A stretch of DNA of 64,000 nt from Chryseobacterium tructae (GTDB lineage Bacteria; Bacteroidota; Bacteroidia; Flavobacteriales; Weeksellaceae). Of this stretch, positions 18,083-27,787 are shown one piece after another. Position numbers and translations under genes: made by a program. How positions within the stretch are numbered: the first letter of the stretch is position 1; each line of letters opens with the position of its first letter. The stretch spans positions 2,542,001-2,606,000 of the forward strand of contig NZ_JAUFQR010000001.1 of NCBI RefSeq assembly GCF_030409875.1. The letters are read 5' to 3'. Below the pieces are notes generated by a model. That model searched no databases. It was given only the letters and a program-made list of their open reading frames with translations, and was not told the DNA's origin.

Positions 18083-18109
18083 GTTTCGGCGGCCGGAGGC
18101 CGCCGAAAC
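18083..18109. repeat. GC-rich perfect hairpin
   Basis: GTTTCGGCGGCC, loop GGA, GGCCGCCGAAAC: a perfect 12-bp stem. Preceded 21 bases upstream by GGCAAGT-GA-ACTTGCC. No T run follows directly (CCTTTATTT), so it is not a typical terminator. Confidence 0.7.
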
Positions 18110-18246
18110 CCTTTATTTAAAGCTAAATAGTTGATGAGCTTGCTTTGCAAATATCCTCAGATATTTTCCTTAATTATCTTAACAACTTACTCTATTCTTA
18201 ATGGTTCAGAAAGTAGGAGTATTATTTTTCTGTTTTAGAAATAAAC

Positions 18247-18720
18247 CTATTTTATTTTCTTCATCGGGAATGCCTGTCTGGCCATTTTCCCATTCATAAG
18301 ACCTGAGATCTCAGCAAATAAAGAATCTTTACGGATTTTTTTATAGGTAATTGTTTGGGGGAAGTCATTCTGTCGGTTTTCAAATATTAATGAAGTAGGA
18401 TTTGAACTTGAGGTTGAAATAAAATCGACAGGCTGCTCATCATGCTGACCTTTTACAGAGACAATATAATGCAGTTTTTTGTCTTTTTCTACCAATTGTA
18501 CAAACTCAAACATAATGGTATCTTTATTTTTCAGATAATAGCTTTTTCCCTGAAGTTCGGTACTGCTTTTCTGAGTCCAGGTTTCATAAAGGCTTCCTTT
18601 GGGCGTTTTGGTTTCCCAGGTACCGAGCAGCCAGTCCAGTTTTTGGATCTCGCCTTGTTTTTGAGTCCAGCTGCCTATAAGCAGGCTGCCGATTAGGATG
18701 ATGATTAATTTTGTTTTCAT
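18247..18720 (-). CDS. DUF6265-type secreted protein
   Basis: 157-residue exported protein with an N-terminal hydrophobic signal (residues 1-~18). IQKLDWLLGTWETKTPKGSL is the hallmark of the DUF6265 lipocalin-like family, and the C-terminus FAEISGLMNGKMARQAFPMKK also fits. Function unknown; the fold suggests binding of a small hydrophobic ligand. It ends 66 bases before the AraC-type regulator begins on the same strand and may be co-transcribed with it. Confidence 0.75.
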   Translation of the reverse strand: MKTKLIIILIGSLLIGSWTQKQGEIQKLDWLLGTWETKTPKGSLYETWTQKSSTELQGKSYYLKNKDTIMFEFVQLVEKDKKLHYIVSVKGQHDEQPVDFISTSSSNPTSLIFENRQNDFPQTITYKKIRKDSLFAEISGLMNGKMARQAFPMKKIK

Positions 18721-18786
18721 TGCCTTATTATTTTATTCCAGCAAAGTTCTGGATAAGCAAAGTCTCAAAATTGTAAAAATGCGACA

Positions 18787-19599
18787 TCAGGAATCTTTTC
18801 CGTAAAAAAGAGAGGTCATTTGCAGATTATCACCATAAAATTCCTTTGGAGTAAGTCCTGTAAATTCTTTAAAATCTTTGATAAAATGGGCCTGGTCATA
18901 ATATTCTGCATCGTAAGCTAGAGTGGTAAGATTCACATATTCTTTATGGAGAAGATGCTTCAGTATTGATTGCAGCCTTATGGTTTTGGAAAGCTGCTTG
19001 GGACTCATACCAATCGCTGAAGAGAACCTGCGTTCCAATTGTCTGCGGTTGATATTAGTTTGCTGGGAAAGTTCATGTACCGAGATTTGCCCGTTGACCT
19101 GTAAGAGAATATCTACGGTTGATTGTACAATCTTGTCAATGGTTTCTGTGTTCAGTCTTTCACTCAGGAAGGTTTCTACAAGATCTATTTTTTCCTGGAT
19201 GGTGTTGGATTGGTAGACTTTTTCTCCCAATTCATTTCCGGCAGCTCCAAACAGGTCTTCTAAGGGAATTGCTTTATCATCCATTTCTTTGATGGGAATG
19301 GTGGCAAAAGGAAGAAAACCATCATGATGAAAACGGACAGAAAATATTCCGGTAATGCCTGTAGGTTCAATTCTTAAAGGTTCAGTAAGCTGCCCGAAAA
19401 CACAGTATCTTGGCTGTACAACGGATTTTCCATCAATATACTGTTTGTACAGATCTCCATAATGGAAGATCATTTCCATGCAGCCATCAGGAACAATGGT
19501 TTGAGGTTGGGGAATCTCTTCTTTGGGACTGTCCAGCGTCCAGTAGCATTTGATGAGTGAAGCCAGCTCCGGATGGGGTTGGAATATCTGATAATCCAT
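18787..19599 (-). CDS. AraC-family transcriptional regulator
   Basis: 270 residues from the ATG at 19599 (MDYQIFQPHPEL); an in-frame ATG at 19689 adds 30 unlikely residues. The N-terminal ~160 residues resemble the DUF6597 sensing domain (YWTLDSP, TIVPDGCMEMIFHYGD, GQLTEPLRIEPTG). The C-terminus has the two AraC helix-turn-helices (VHELSQQTNINRRQLERRF; TTLAYDAEYYDQAHFIKDFKEFTGLTPKEF). Target genes unknown; the neighbouring DUF6265 and YdcF genes are candidates. Confidence 0.9.
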   Translation of the reverse strand: MDYQIFQPHPELASLIKCYWTLDSPKEEIPQPQTIVPDGCMEMIFHYGDLYKQYIDGKSVVQPRYCVFGQLTEPLRIEPTGITGIFSVRFHHDGFLPFATIPIKEMDDKAIPLEDLFGAAGNELGEKVYQSNTIQEKIDLVETFLSERLNTETIDKIVQSTVDILLQVNGQISVHELSQQTNINRRQLERRFSSAIGMSPKQLSKTIRLQSILKHLLHKEYVNLTTLAYDAEYYDQAHFIKDFKEFTGLTPKEFYGDNLQMTSLFYGKDS

Positions 19600-19748
19600 T
19601 GTATATAATGATTCTGATTTGCTAAAATTATTAAAAATAAAATCATTTTTAATAAACCATTGAAATGCAGTGAGAAAAGCACTAGTCATGAAATAACCTT
19701 ATCTTTGAAAACTCAATGTTTTCTTTGCATTAATCAATATTATCATCG

Positions 19749-20531
19749 ATGAAATTTTTACTAGACCTTTTATTCCGTGTTTTACAGCTTTTCGCAGAAC
19801 CTTATTTTTTAGTATTTCTTGCAGTAGTCATTATTGCTCTGCTGAGAAGGAAGAATAAATATAAGAGCCTGAGAATAGGAATTTTTGTATCGGTGGTTGC
19901 TCTAATCATCTTTATAGGAAATGGATTTCTGGGTAAATTAATTTCCGGATATCTGCAGAAAAGTTATCTCCATACTCCTGAAATGAAGGCTGCAGCTGCT
20001 CAGAATCCTGTTATTGTAGTATTGGGTGGAGGGATTGTAGATATTGACGATATAGAGAAACTACACACCATGTCATATTCCAGGATGGTGACCGCCTATC
20101 AGTTGTATCATAAATACAAAATGAATAATCAATCCTGTACAATATTAATTTCCGGAAAGGGAAGAGGAAATACCAGTGAAGCAGAATTATTCAGTGAGGA
20201 TTTTAAAAAGATGGGGATACCGGATTCTGACATTATTAAGGAAGATCAAAGCATGAATACCTATCAGAATGCAAAATTTTCCAACGAGATATTGAAAAAG
20301 ATGGGAACCTCCAATCTATATCTGGTGACTTCTGGTTTTCACATGAAAAGATCTCTTGCTTTGTTTCAGACTTTTGGATTAAAACCTGTTCCGCAGGCAT
20401 CAGATTTTATAGATACTGAAATCACTATATTTCCTAACAGTTATAATGCTGCATTTACCTTTGTCATGTTGAAAGAGGTAGTGGGAATATGGCAGGTACA
20501 GTTGTATAACAGTTTGGGGATGAATAAATAG
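19749..20531 (+). CDS. YdcF/ElyC-family (DUF218) membrane protein
   Basis: 260 residues. Two N-terminal transmembrane helices (~14-32, 42-62) are followed by a periplasmic DUF218 domain: NPVIVVLGGGIVD, LISGKGRGNTSEAELF, and MNTYQNAKFSNEILK with YLVTSGFHMKRSLALF. SanA/ElyC/YdcF members act in envelope polysaccharide or lipid-carrier metabolism; the exact reaction is unproven. Transcribed alone, divergent from the AraC-type regulator. Confidence 0.85.
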   Translation: MKFLLDLLFRVLQLFAEPYFLVFLAVVIIALLRRKNKYKSLRIGIFVSVVALIIFIGNGFLGKLISGYLQKSYLHTPEMKAAAAQNPVIVVLGGGIVDIDDIEKLHTMSYSRMVTAYQLYHKYKMNNQSCTILISGKGRGNTSEAELFSEDFKKMGIPDSDIIKEDQSMNTYQNAKFSNEILKKMGTSNLYLVTSGFHMKRSLALFQTFGLKPVPQASDFIDTEITIFPNSYNAAFTFVMLKEVVGIWQVQLYNSLGMNK

Positions 20532-20957
20532 TATTCTATAGTCTGTTTTAAAGGGTTAGGAGTTACTTTGGGTATAAGAAAAATGTAATTTGTTGTTTTT
20601 AACGCAAAGAAAATTTATTGAACCGTTTTATTTTAAGTGAGCAAAGAGAGCGACTTCGTCGTTGAAGAAGCTGCATGGTTATGCGTTCGCTTAGTAGGAA
20701 TCAATTTGATTGATTTCATCTTTGCCTCCTTAGAAATATACAAGAGCATCATAAAACTTTGCGTTAAAAAATACTAAATCATAAAGACAGTATTTTCTTT
20801 AAAAATTCCCACAAAATCTGGCAAAAAGCCCTAAAATACAGCAAAGCAATAGGAAGCCCAAATAAGCCCTGTTTTTAATCCAGTACCTATGCTATCTGAC
20901 TGAAATTGCAGGTGATCTATGGGGGGAATTTCATTTTAGGTTAAAATTTTGGATTTT
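20532..20957. other. Gap with an inverted-repeat element
   Basis: No gene. A 173-bp element with perfect 13-bp inverted ends occupies 20597-20769. The rest (20770-20940) is non-coding AT-rich sequence without a recognisable signal. Confidence 0.65.
20597..20769. repeat. 173-bp element with 13-bp perfect inverted ends
   Basis: TTTTAACGCAAAG (20597-20609) is the exact reverse complement of CTTTGCGTTAAAA (20757-20769). A degraded relative ending in the same motif precedes the metE terminator (about 36292-36437). A lone end lies near 17992. Confidence 0.75.
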
Positions 20958-21353
20958 TTACATTTTGAAGACATTAAATTTATGGCCATCAGGGTCTGCA
21001 AAGACAAAACCATAATAATTGTTCCCAAAACTCTCAGGTTCTGAAACAATGGTACCACCGGCTTTTTTAACTTCATCAGCCCATTGGTCTACCTGCTCAT
21101 TGGTTTCTGCTGAAACGGTAAATATAATTTCATTGGAGGTTTGGGAATCACCAAAGGAGACCCCTTTTACATTGGTTTCGAGTATGTTTTTCAGAAAGAA
21201 ATGAATGATAAAATTATTTTCTCCGAAAAAGAAGCTTACTAATTCATTAGAAGTATGAGGATTGTTTGGGGTGCATCCTATGGCTTCATAAAACTTTTGG
21301 GTACGTTCCAGGTTGGCAACTGCCAGATTGGCCCAGATCATTTTAGGTTTCAT
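20958..21353 (-). CDS. VOC-family (glyoxalase-like) protein
   Basis: 131-residue single VOC domain made of two beta-alpha-beta3 modules. MIWANLAVANLERTQKFYEAIGC opens it and GFVFADPDGHKFNVF closes it with the usual metal-ligand region. Members include glyoxalases, dioxygenases and antibiotic-binding proteins; nothing here narrows the substrate. Monocistronic. Confidence 0.85.
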   Translation of the reverse strand: MKPKMIWANLAVANLERTQKFYEAIGCTPNNPHTSNELVSFFFGENNFIIHFFLKNILETNVKGVSFGDSQTSNEIIFTVSAETNEQVDQWADEVKKAGGTIVSEPESFGNNYYGFVFADPDGHKFNVFKM

Positions 21354-21508
21354 ATAATTCTATTTTTTGGTTAGAATAAAATTAACTCCTTTTAAAAAGA
21401 TAAAGGTTGTCATGTGGCAAGATTTTGTATTTTTAGTGGGAAAAAGTAAAAGGAGAAAGGTTTATTGGTGTTTGATTTAACATAATATATTTGAAGATAA
21501 AAGAAATA

Positions 21509-22051
21509 ATGAAGTTAAGAAGTGAAATAGAACCGGATTTTGAAACTGCTGAAAAACGGTATCCGGAAGTTTTAAAATTGGTTTTAGATTATGCAGACTG
21601 GTGTGAGGAACATGGCGATGAAAACAATAGTGAATATAAAAAGCTGGAAAACAAGCTTCAGGCAATGACTGGCAAAGAAATGTCTCAGTTTAATCTTTGG
21701 GAATGGTGGGAAGGAGATGGGGCAGAGCATCTTTCTTTTGATATAGGTCTGCCTGATCCTCAAATTGTAGAGGATATAACAAAGGATGAATTGACCGAAA
21801 TTGTAAGAAGAATGAATACTTTTGAAATTTCCGATCCGGATGATCAGTCTTTTAAAGGAATGTTTTACAATTATATATGCTTTGGAAGTGATTATTATCC
21901 TGATTTTTTAAAACTTAATTTCAAAGATTATCATATTAAATTTTTTCAGGCTCATAAAGATAAAGATGGAAATTACTTTGAATACAGTCAGGAAGAAATA
22001 GTAGATATATTATGGAAAGGTGGATTAACGTCCCATACCATAAAAAAATAA
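21509..22051 (+). CDS. Hypothetical acidic protein
   Basis: 180 residues from ATG 21509; a TTG at 21491 is in frame but has no advantage. Acidic, no signal peptide, no recognised family. Segments such as VLKLVLDYADWCEEHGDEN, FNLWEWWEGDGAEHLSFDIGLPDP and DDQSFKGMFYNYICFGSDYYPDFLKLNF suggest a compact alpha/beta protein. Three bases separate it from the next gene, so the two form an operon. Acidic small proteins in pairs are often immunity proteins; that is only a suggestion here. Confidence 0.6.
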   Translation: MKLRSEIEPDFETAEKRYPEVLKLVLDYADWCEEHGDENNSEYKKLENKLQAMTGKEMSQFNLWEWWEGDGAEHLSFDIGLPDPQIVEDITKDELTEIVRRMNTFEISDPDDQSFKGMFYNYICFGSDYYPDFLKLNFKDYHIKFFQAHKDKDGNYFEYSQEEIVDILWKGGLTSHTIKK

Positions 22052-22054
22052 CAG

Positions 22055-22648
22055 ATGAACGATAAAATTATAAATAAAATCAAAGCTTTAGACGGGAATA
22101 CAGATGCTGTACATGCCAATCAAAGCTTTGCAGAGAATTGGAAACAGATAAAGTTTACTCACTATCTGTATGATAAGGATTGGGACGTTTATGGGATTGA
22201 CCAGTTTTATGAAGCGAATAAGGAATTGTATCAGAATCAACAGGAAACATTCTATGAGAATCTCCTGGCACATTATTTTTCAGCTCATGATCTGGCGTAT
22301 GGACAGTATTTTGTGAAAGATTGGATGTTTACACCTTTTAAGGAAGGTTCAGATGATCAGGAAGAATTTGATGATTTGATTGATGAAGACTATGTACAAG
22401 GTGTTGTAGGGATTTCTAAACCTGAATTTCTCTGCATATTGTATTCCTACGGATATCCGGATCATTATTTTATCTGTACGGAAGATCCTGACCAATCTAA
22501 TCCAACGGTTTACAGTACGGATCATGAAGTTTATTTTGATGAGCTTGACAATAAAGGCAATCTTGAGGAGTTTCTGGATCAGTTTATGACGAAAGCCGAG
22601 TTTCAGGAAGTTGTTGCAGAATATTTGACGGAGAAGTTAGGGGAATAG
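22055..22648 (+). CDS. SUKH-like (SMI1/KNR4) protein, possible immunity protein
   Basis: 197-residue acidic cytosolic protein. The C-terminal half contains GYPDHYFICTEDPDQSNPTVYSTDHEVYFDEL and LEEFLDQFMTKAEFQEVV, which resemble the end of SUKH (SMI1/KNR4) domains, common among contact-dependent and polymorphic toxin immunity proteins. The N-terminal half is unassigned. Co-transcribed with the upstream hypothetical gene. No toxin partner is visible nearby, though the chromosome encodes a T6SS. Confidence 0.5.
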   Translation: MNDKIINKIKALDGNTDAVHANQSFAENWKQIKFTHYLYDKDWDVYGIDQFYEANKELYQNQQETFYENLLAHYFSAHDLAYGQYFVKDWMFTPFKEGSDDQEEFDDLIDEDYVQGVVGISKPEFLCILYSYGYPDHYFICTEDPDQSNPTVYSTDHEVYFDELDNKGNLEEFLDQFMTKAEFQEVVAEYLTEKLGE

Positions 22649-22802
22649 GGTTTTGGACAGGCTTGATGTTGGAAGAGGGAAGTCCTTAAAGTGTCTGAGG
22701 AATAATGTTCTCTTTTTTAACCTTTTACAGTAATTTTTAAGGTTGCCAGCTTCCATCTTCCAGCCTGATAATTTAACATAATATATTAAAAGTTTACTGC
22801 TT

Positions 22803-24164
22803 ATGTTTCGTAGAATCCTTTACTCATTCATTATTTTCCCCTGTATTGCTTGGTCCCAGACTTCTGAGATGAGTCTAAAGCAGGTGAATGAGGATGTGGA
22901 TTTTATGATCAAAAGTATTGATGAAGTAAGTGTATATCCTTACAGCAGAATTTCCAGGAGAAATTTCATTTTCGAGCTGGAAAAGGCTGAAAAGAGTATT
23001 TCAAAACAGAAAAAAAGAAACACTATTGATTTCTATAAAGCATTTCAGCCTGTGATGGTTAAGCTCGAAGATGGCCATACTGAACTGAATATTTCAGACT
23101 ATATAGGTAAAACAGATTACTTTATTTTTCCATTTTCGGTGAGAGTTTCGGAAGATGGTGTTTTTGTAAAGTCGATTAAATCAAGTTATAATGAAATTTT
23201 TACAGACGATTTAAAAGGGCTGAAAATCACTGATATAAATAGCATAAATTCAACGAAAATTTTAGAGGTATTGCAGCATTATACCAGCGGTGAAAGCAAA
23301 AAAAGCAGATTAGAACTAAGTGAAAATTATTTCAATGACTATTATAATTTGTTCTTTATCAGGGGAAATATACTGGAAATAACCTTTGATCAGGGGCAGA
23401 AATTAAAGATTCCCTTAATAAGAAAATCAGAGAAAAAACCTATAAATTTCCGTAATGTAGTTACTAAAAGTTACTATTATGAGATTCCCAAAGAGAAAAA
23501 CTACGCAGCTTTTACTTTCAGACAATTTGCTGATATAGAGAAATTCAGAACTTTTTTAGAGCAAATGTTTTCAGAATTAAAAACTGAAGGCATTCAGAAT
23601 CTTATCATTGACATTAGAGACAACGGCGGTGGAAATTCTGAGCTTGGTGATGAACTTTTAAAATATTTGGTATCTAAGCCATTTTCACAGTATGAAAAAA
23701 CGCTTGTCAAATACAGCGATATCCGTAAAGAATATTTGAGGAAATCCTCAGGAATCGATTCTACGGAATTAAAAAATTATTTAAGAGGAATATCCGGAAC
23801 TGTAGGCGTTATAGATCACTCAAAAAATAGTATTGAGGCTAAGAATAAGAATGAACGCTTTACAGGAAATGTTTATCTACTGACAAGCGGTCAGACTTTT
23901 TCATCTGCGGCAGATTTTGCCAACGCATTCAAATTTTATAAAGCCGGGAAAATTATAGGTTCAGAAACCGGAGGATTTATAATTTCTCCCGGAGAAGTTG
24001 TAGAAAGAAAATTACCCAATTCAAAATTATTTCTGAACATATCATCTACAATAGATTTTAATATTGGAGCAGCAGAGAATGACAGACATGGTGTAATACC
24101 TGATATACAAGTTGAATCTGGAAAAGCTTTGGATTATACGTTAGAAAGGCTTATAAAACAATAA
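22803..24164 (+). CDS. S41-family peptidase
   Basis: 453-residue secreted tail-specific-protease-like enzyme. A signal peptide (1-~18, AWSQ) precedes an N-terminal helical region and a degenerate PDZ-like segment (~105-200). The S41 domain follows with LIIDIRDNGGGNS (267-279) and the catalytic-serine region LTSGQTFSSAADF (~360-372). SETGG and DRHGVIPDI are typical C-terminal features. Likely periplasmic; substrate unknown. Single gene. Confidence 0.88.
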   Translation: MFRRILYSFIIFPCIAWSQTSEMSLKQVNEDVDFMIKSIDEVSVYPYSRISRRNFIFELEKAEKSISKQKKRNTIDFYKAFQPVMVKLEDGHTELNISDYIGKTDYFIFPFSVRVSEDGVFVKSIKSSYNEIFTDDLKGLKITDINSINSTKILEVLQHYTSGESKKSRLELSENYFNDYYNLFFIRGNILEITFDQGQKLKIPLIRKSEKKPINFRNVVTKSYYYEIPKEKNYAAFTFRQFADIEKFRTFLEQMFSELKTEGIQNLIIDIRDNGGGNSELGDELLKYLVSKPFSQYEKTLVKYSDIRKEYLRKSSGIDSTELKNYLRGISGTVGVIDHSKNSIEAKNKNERFTGNVYLLTSGQTFSSAADFANAFKFYKAGKIIGSETGGFIISPGEVVERKLPNSKLFLNISSTIDFNIGAAENDRHGVIPDIQVESGKALDYTLERLIKQ

Positions 24165-24309
24165 GTAAGGTTGTTATCTACTCTTTTCTATAAGATTATA
24201 TTTATCCTATAATTTATATTATGTTAAATTGAATATATTTCAGGATTCAAAATCTTCTCATCTTGAACTCCATTTCTTTGATTTAGGTATTCGTTACTTT
24301 AAAATAATC

Positions 24310-24828
24310 TTATTGTCCAATATAGTCGTATGTCGCCAATTCTTCTTCTGTTGGTGGCTCAAAACGGTTAAAGCAATTATCTAGAAATGATTCTATCTCT
24401 TTTTCGGAGATAAAAAATTCATACTCATTAATATTTTCATTTCTCTTTAAAATTCTCTCTCTAAGCACTTCTCTTTTTACATTTAGATAATATAATTTTA
24501 CTTTAACTCCAATTGCCCAAGCTTCATCTCTTAAAATTTCCCGCTCATTTTTCCCCCAAGTTCCCCATTCAATGATAACATTAACTGAGTTTTGAAGAAT
24601 TCTTTTTGCCATCTTCCATTGTAATTGTTCAATTTCACCTCTATATGCATTGCCTTCGGATTCTGCCTTGTCAACCCAAATATCTTTTATCCACTCATCA
24701 GGAGAAAATATTATTCCTCCCGTATTATTGACAATTTTTTTTGCCAGTGTTGTTTTTCCTGCTCCTGGCAGACCACATATTAAATGAAGTAATGTTTCAT
24801 TTGCTTTTGAATGATTTTCGTTTTTCAT
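24310..24828 (-). CDS. P-loop nucleotide kinase-like ATPase
   Basis: 172-residue cytosolic protein with Walker A GLPGAGKTTLAKK (residues ~19-31) and DEWIKD after strand 2. VIIEWGTWGKNERE and LNVKREVLRERILKRN (lid-like) complete the pattern of small kinases related to zeta toxins, chloramphenicol phosphotransferase and AAA_33 proteins. Substrate not identifiable. A 62-bp gap separates it from the exonuclease gene on the same strand. Confidence 0.78.
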   Translation of the reverse strand: MKNENHSKANETLLHLICGLPGAGKTTLAKKIVNNTGGIIFSPDEWIKDIWVDKAESEGNAYRGEIEQLQWKMAKRILQNSVNVIIEWGTWGKNEREILRDEAWAIGVKVKLYYLNVKREVLRERILKRNENINEYEFFISEKEIESFLDNCFNRFEPPTEEELATYDYIGQ

Positions 24829-24890
24829 AGTTTTCTGTCATTACGTTTTAAATTGTTTGTTATTTTTGTATGAATATAAGGATTAGATAG

Positions 24891-25460
24891 TTATTTTTCC
24901 TTAAGAATCTGTTGTAGTATTAAAGCTGTTGCTTTAGCATCGTCTAATGCTCTATGAAATTTAAAATCTTCTTTTATATTCATTTTTTCTAAAACTCTTT
25001 CCAATGAAATTCCAGAGGTAGAAATGTTTTTTTTAGCCAGCCAATAAACCCCTAATGCTCTGATATCAAAACCTCCACCAACAAAATATTTGTTATAATC
25101 TAATCCAAATTCTGTAAATTCTTTCCTCAAAAGCGGTAAATCATAGTACAACCCCCAACCTGCTAGCGTTGATTTGTTCTTTTCTCCATACCAATCTAAA
25201 AATTGGAGAATAGCTTCATCAAAATACTTTTCATTCTCTACCATTTCATTGGTAATGTTTGTAATGTCCGTGATTTCAGGTAGAATTGGAAAATGTTTTG
25301 GTCGTATTAAAATTGAGAATTCGCTTTTTATTTCAAGAGTCTTCTTGTCTAATTTTACAGCCCCTATTTCTATTATATTCGTTTCATTTATTTCATTTTT
25401 GCCAAAAGTTTTACAGCTTCCTTCTAAATCATAAATGACTAAATCACTTGAGAATTTCAT
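24891..25460 (-). CDS. DEDDh 3'-5' exonuclease
   Basis: 189-residue RNase T/DnaQ-type exonuclease. Motifs: Exo I IYDLEGS (D10, E12), Exo II LAGWGLYYDLPLLRKEF, and Exo III FHRALDDAKATA with the DEDDh histidine. Stand-alone size. Possible roles in RNA trimming or DNA proofreading cannot be separated by sequence. Located beside a P-loop kinase and a PEP-utilising protein in an accessory stretch. Confidence 0.85.
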   Translation of the reverse strand: MKFSSDLVIYDLEGSCKTFGKNEINETNIIEIGAVKLDKKTLEIKSEFSILIRPKHFPILPEITDITNITNEMVENEKYFDEAILQFLDWYGEKNKSTLAGWGLYYDLPLLRKEFTEFGLDYNKYFVGGGFDIRALGVYWLAKKNISTSGISLERVLEKMNIKEDFKFHRALDDAKATALILQQILKEK

Positions 25461-25706
25461 ATCAATGTTGTGTCGTATTTATTAACAGTTTCTCAAAGGT
25501 ATATTCTTACTACGCAATCTATTGGCGTATATTATCTTTTTAAAATATTGTATTAGGAAAATGCAAAAGTTCTAAGCCTTGGGAATGGAAAAACAGGAAA
25601 AGTCTAAAGCTGTATTCTATAATTTAACATAAAAAAATCTCTTATTGGTGATTATATTTCTATATTTAACGTGTTATTTTAAAATAATTATCAACAATAA
25701 ACAAAT

Positions 25707-27634
25707 ATGGCAATTGATTTATATAAGAAAGCTGCTAAATCTTTAGTGGGAAATAAAGCATTTAATTTAATGATAGTCGCTAAGGCGGGAATTGCTGTTC
25801 CACCAGGATTTGTCGTTAACGGTGCTGAAAATCTTTCCGATAAAAAGCTTACAAAATTGTATGATAAATTTATATCTCATGGAAAAGTTTCAGTTAGGTC
25901 AAGCTCTGATAAAGAAGATGGAAAAAAGAAATCAGCAGCAGGTATTTATAAAACATTGCTAGATGTTTCTTCTGATAAAATAGGGATATCTCTTCAAGCC
26001 GTAAGAGAATATTCTAAAAAGAGCAAAAATATCCCTGTGATTGTACAAAAGCAGATTGATGCAAAGATGTCTGGAGTGGCTTTTTCAATAAATCCAGTTA
26101 ATGGAGACAATGATATTTACATTGAATATAACAAAGGGCGATGCGAGAATATAGTGTCTGGAAGCATCATCCCCAAAACGGTTTCCTTAAAAAAGAAATC
26201 TTATGAAGATAATGAAGACATCCCATTAACATTGTATGAATACATAATTCGTCTTGAGATGATTTTTAAAAAGGCCGTGGATATTGAGTGGTGTATAGAC
26301 CATGACGAAAAAGTATGGATATTACAGTGTAGAGCTATAACTGTGATCCCATCCGATTCTTTTCGATATGCATGGTCAACACACGAACCACTTTGGGCAA
26401 TGGAGCAGGCTTTTAAAACAAGGTGTGAAGATGAAGAAAATGGGAGTAGTGAACTTTATCTTCATAGGGAAATTATTTATAGCAGAGATTTAAGCGGAGT
26501 GTTTGATTGCTACATTGGGCTTCATGACCACATTTCAGCACTAAAATATTCAATGAAAGTACTTTCTAAACAATATGATTACATTGATCACATTGAATTT
26601 ATTGAACGTCCAAAATCATTTTCAAAAGATACTGCTGCTGATTATTTCAGAATGCTATCATCACATTACTGTAAATATATCCGATATTATATGCGTTCAG
26701 AACCTATCGTAACTGACATCATTGAAAGGAAGTTGTTATTAAGGTGGTCTCATAATGAAATTGCAGGGCTGTTATCGGCTGATAACGATGACTTAATGTT
26801 TCGTGAGCAAGAAGACTTTCATCTTTAAATGACAGTAGTGATTGCAGTATACTTAACCACATAAATAAATACCCTTATCTTGCTATTAACTACAAGACTA
26901 AAAAAGAAATGATAGAAGGAGTGAGAAGACAGTATAAAATAAAGGATAAGGATAAGAATAAGGATAAAGAGGAAAATTTTCAATTGACTCTGGATAGTGA
27001 TTTAATCTTTTTGAAAAAATTATCAATTGAAAGAATGAATGTAAAAAAAGGTTGGGTTGGGGTTTATTTTTACATGTTGGAACTAATGGAGTGGATTTAT
27101 GAAAACTATAATGTATCTCAGAGTGATTTATATCAGTATTATCTTGCTGATGACATTGTGGCCTTGATCAAAAATAATATTAAGCTATCACAGGCAGAGA
27201 AAGATAAAAGGAGCCTCGGCGTGCTAATGAAAAGAAAGAAAAATAAACAAATGACACCGAGCGTTTACTTTGGTGAATCATTTGAGAATAACTATTCACC
27301 CACACCATTATTAGACAGCATCCTTTCTGGAATACCATCTCTAAATAGAAATGTTCATGGTATTGTGAAGATAATTAATTATAAGTCAATGGTGGAACCT
27401 CATGATTACATTGATAAAATAATTGTCACGGAAATGACGCAACCTAATATGGTAGCCTTATTCAGAAAATGCAAAGGGATCATTACAGATGAAGGTGGGA
27501 TATTGTCACACGCTTGTATACTATCAAGAGAATATGATATTCCTTGTATTGTTGGAACATCAAATTCGACGAATATCCTCCAAGATGGGGATGAAATTAT
27601 CATGTGGGCAGATGGCCATATTTCTTATGAATAA
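25707..27634 (+). CDS. PEP synthase-like dikinase (frameshifted as read)
   Basis: ATP-grasp plus PEP-utilising protein. The N-terminal ~220 residues are a PEP/pyruvate-binding domain (LVGNKAFNLMIVAKAGIAVPPGFV, HGKVSVRSSSDKEDG, VDIEWCIDHDEKVWILQCR). A middle helical region follows. The C-terminus is a mobile phosphohistidine domain: TEMTQPNMV, then DEGGILSHACILSREYDIPCIVG with the active histidine. The frame breaks near 26815; adding one T to TTT there restores FSSLNDSSD and joins the parts into ~642 residues, so 26909 is not a real start. Too short for PpsA; the order resembles rifampin phosphotransferase, but the middle domain is unlike and the substrate is unknown. Confidence 0.72.
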
Positions 27635-27787
27635 TAAAGCTTATATTTAGTTAACAATAAAGATTACTTTATGTCAAAAGGAACCAAGTAAAGTACAATA
27701 TTTAAAATCTTGGGCACTCTCCTATTTTTATTCTGTAAAAGTTATTGTCTATTTTCTTTTCAGGCTATTATGCTCTGTATACTAATA

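Larger units (their letters stand above)
17799..18246. other. Gap with MITE-like element and GC-rich hairpins
   Basis: No gene. It contains a 127-bp inverted-repeat element (17830-17956), a half end of another repeat family (TTTTAACGCAAAG near 17992), and two closely spaced perfect hairpins (18046-18061 and 18083-18109). The second is strikingly GC-rich in this AT-rich genome. Confidence 0.7.

Noticed and set aside
25707..27634. Rifampin phosphotransferase
   Set aside because: Domain order is similar, but it is ~200 residues too short and the middle domain does not resemble the rifampin-binding domain.
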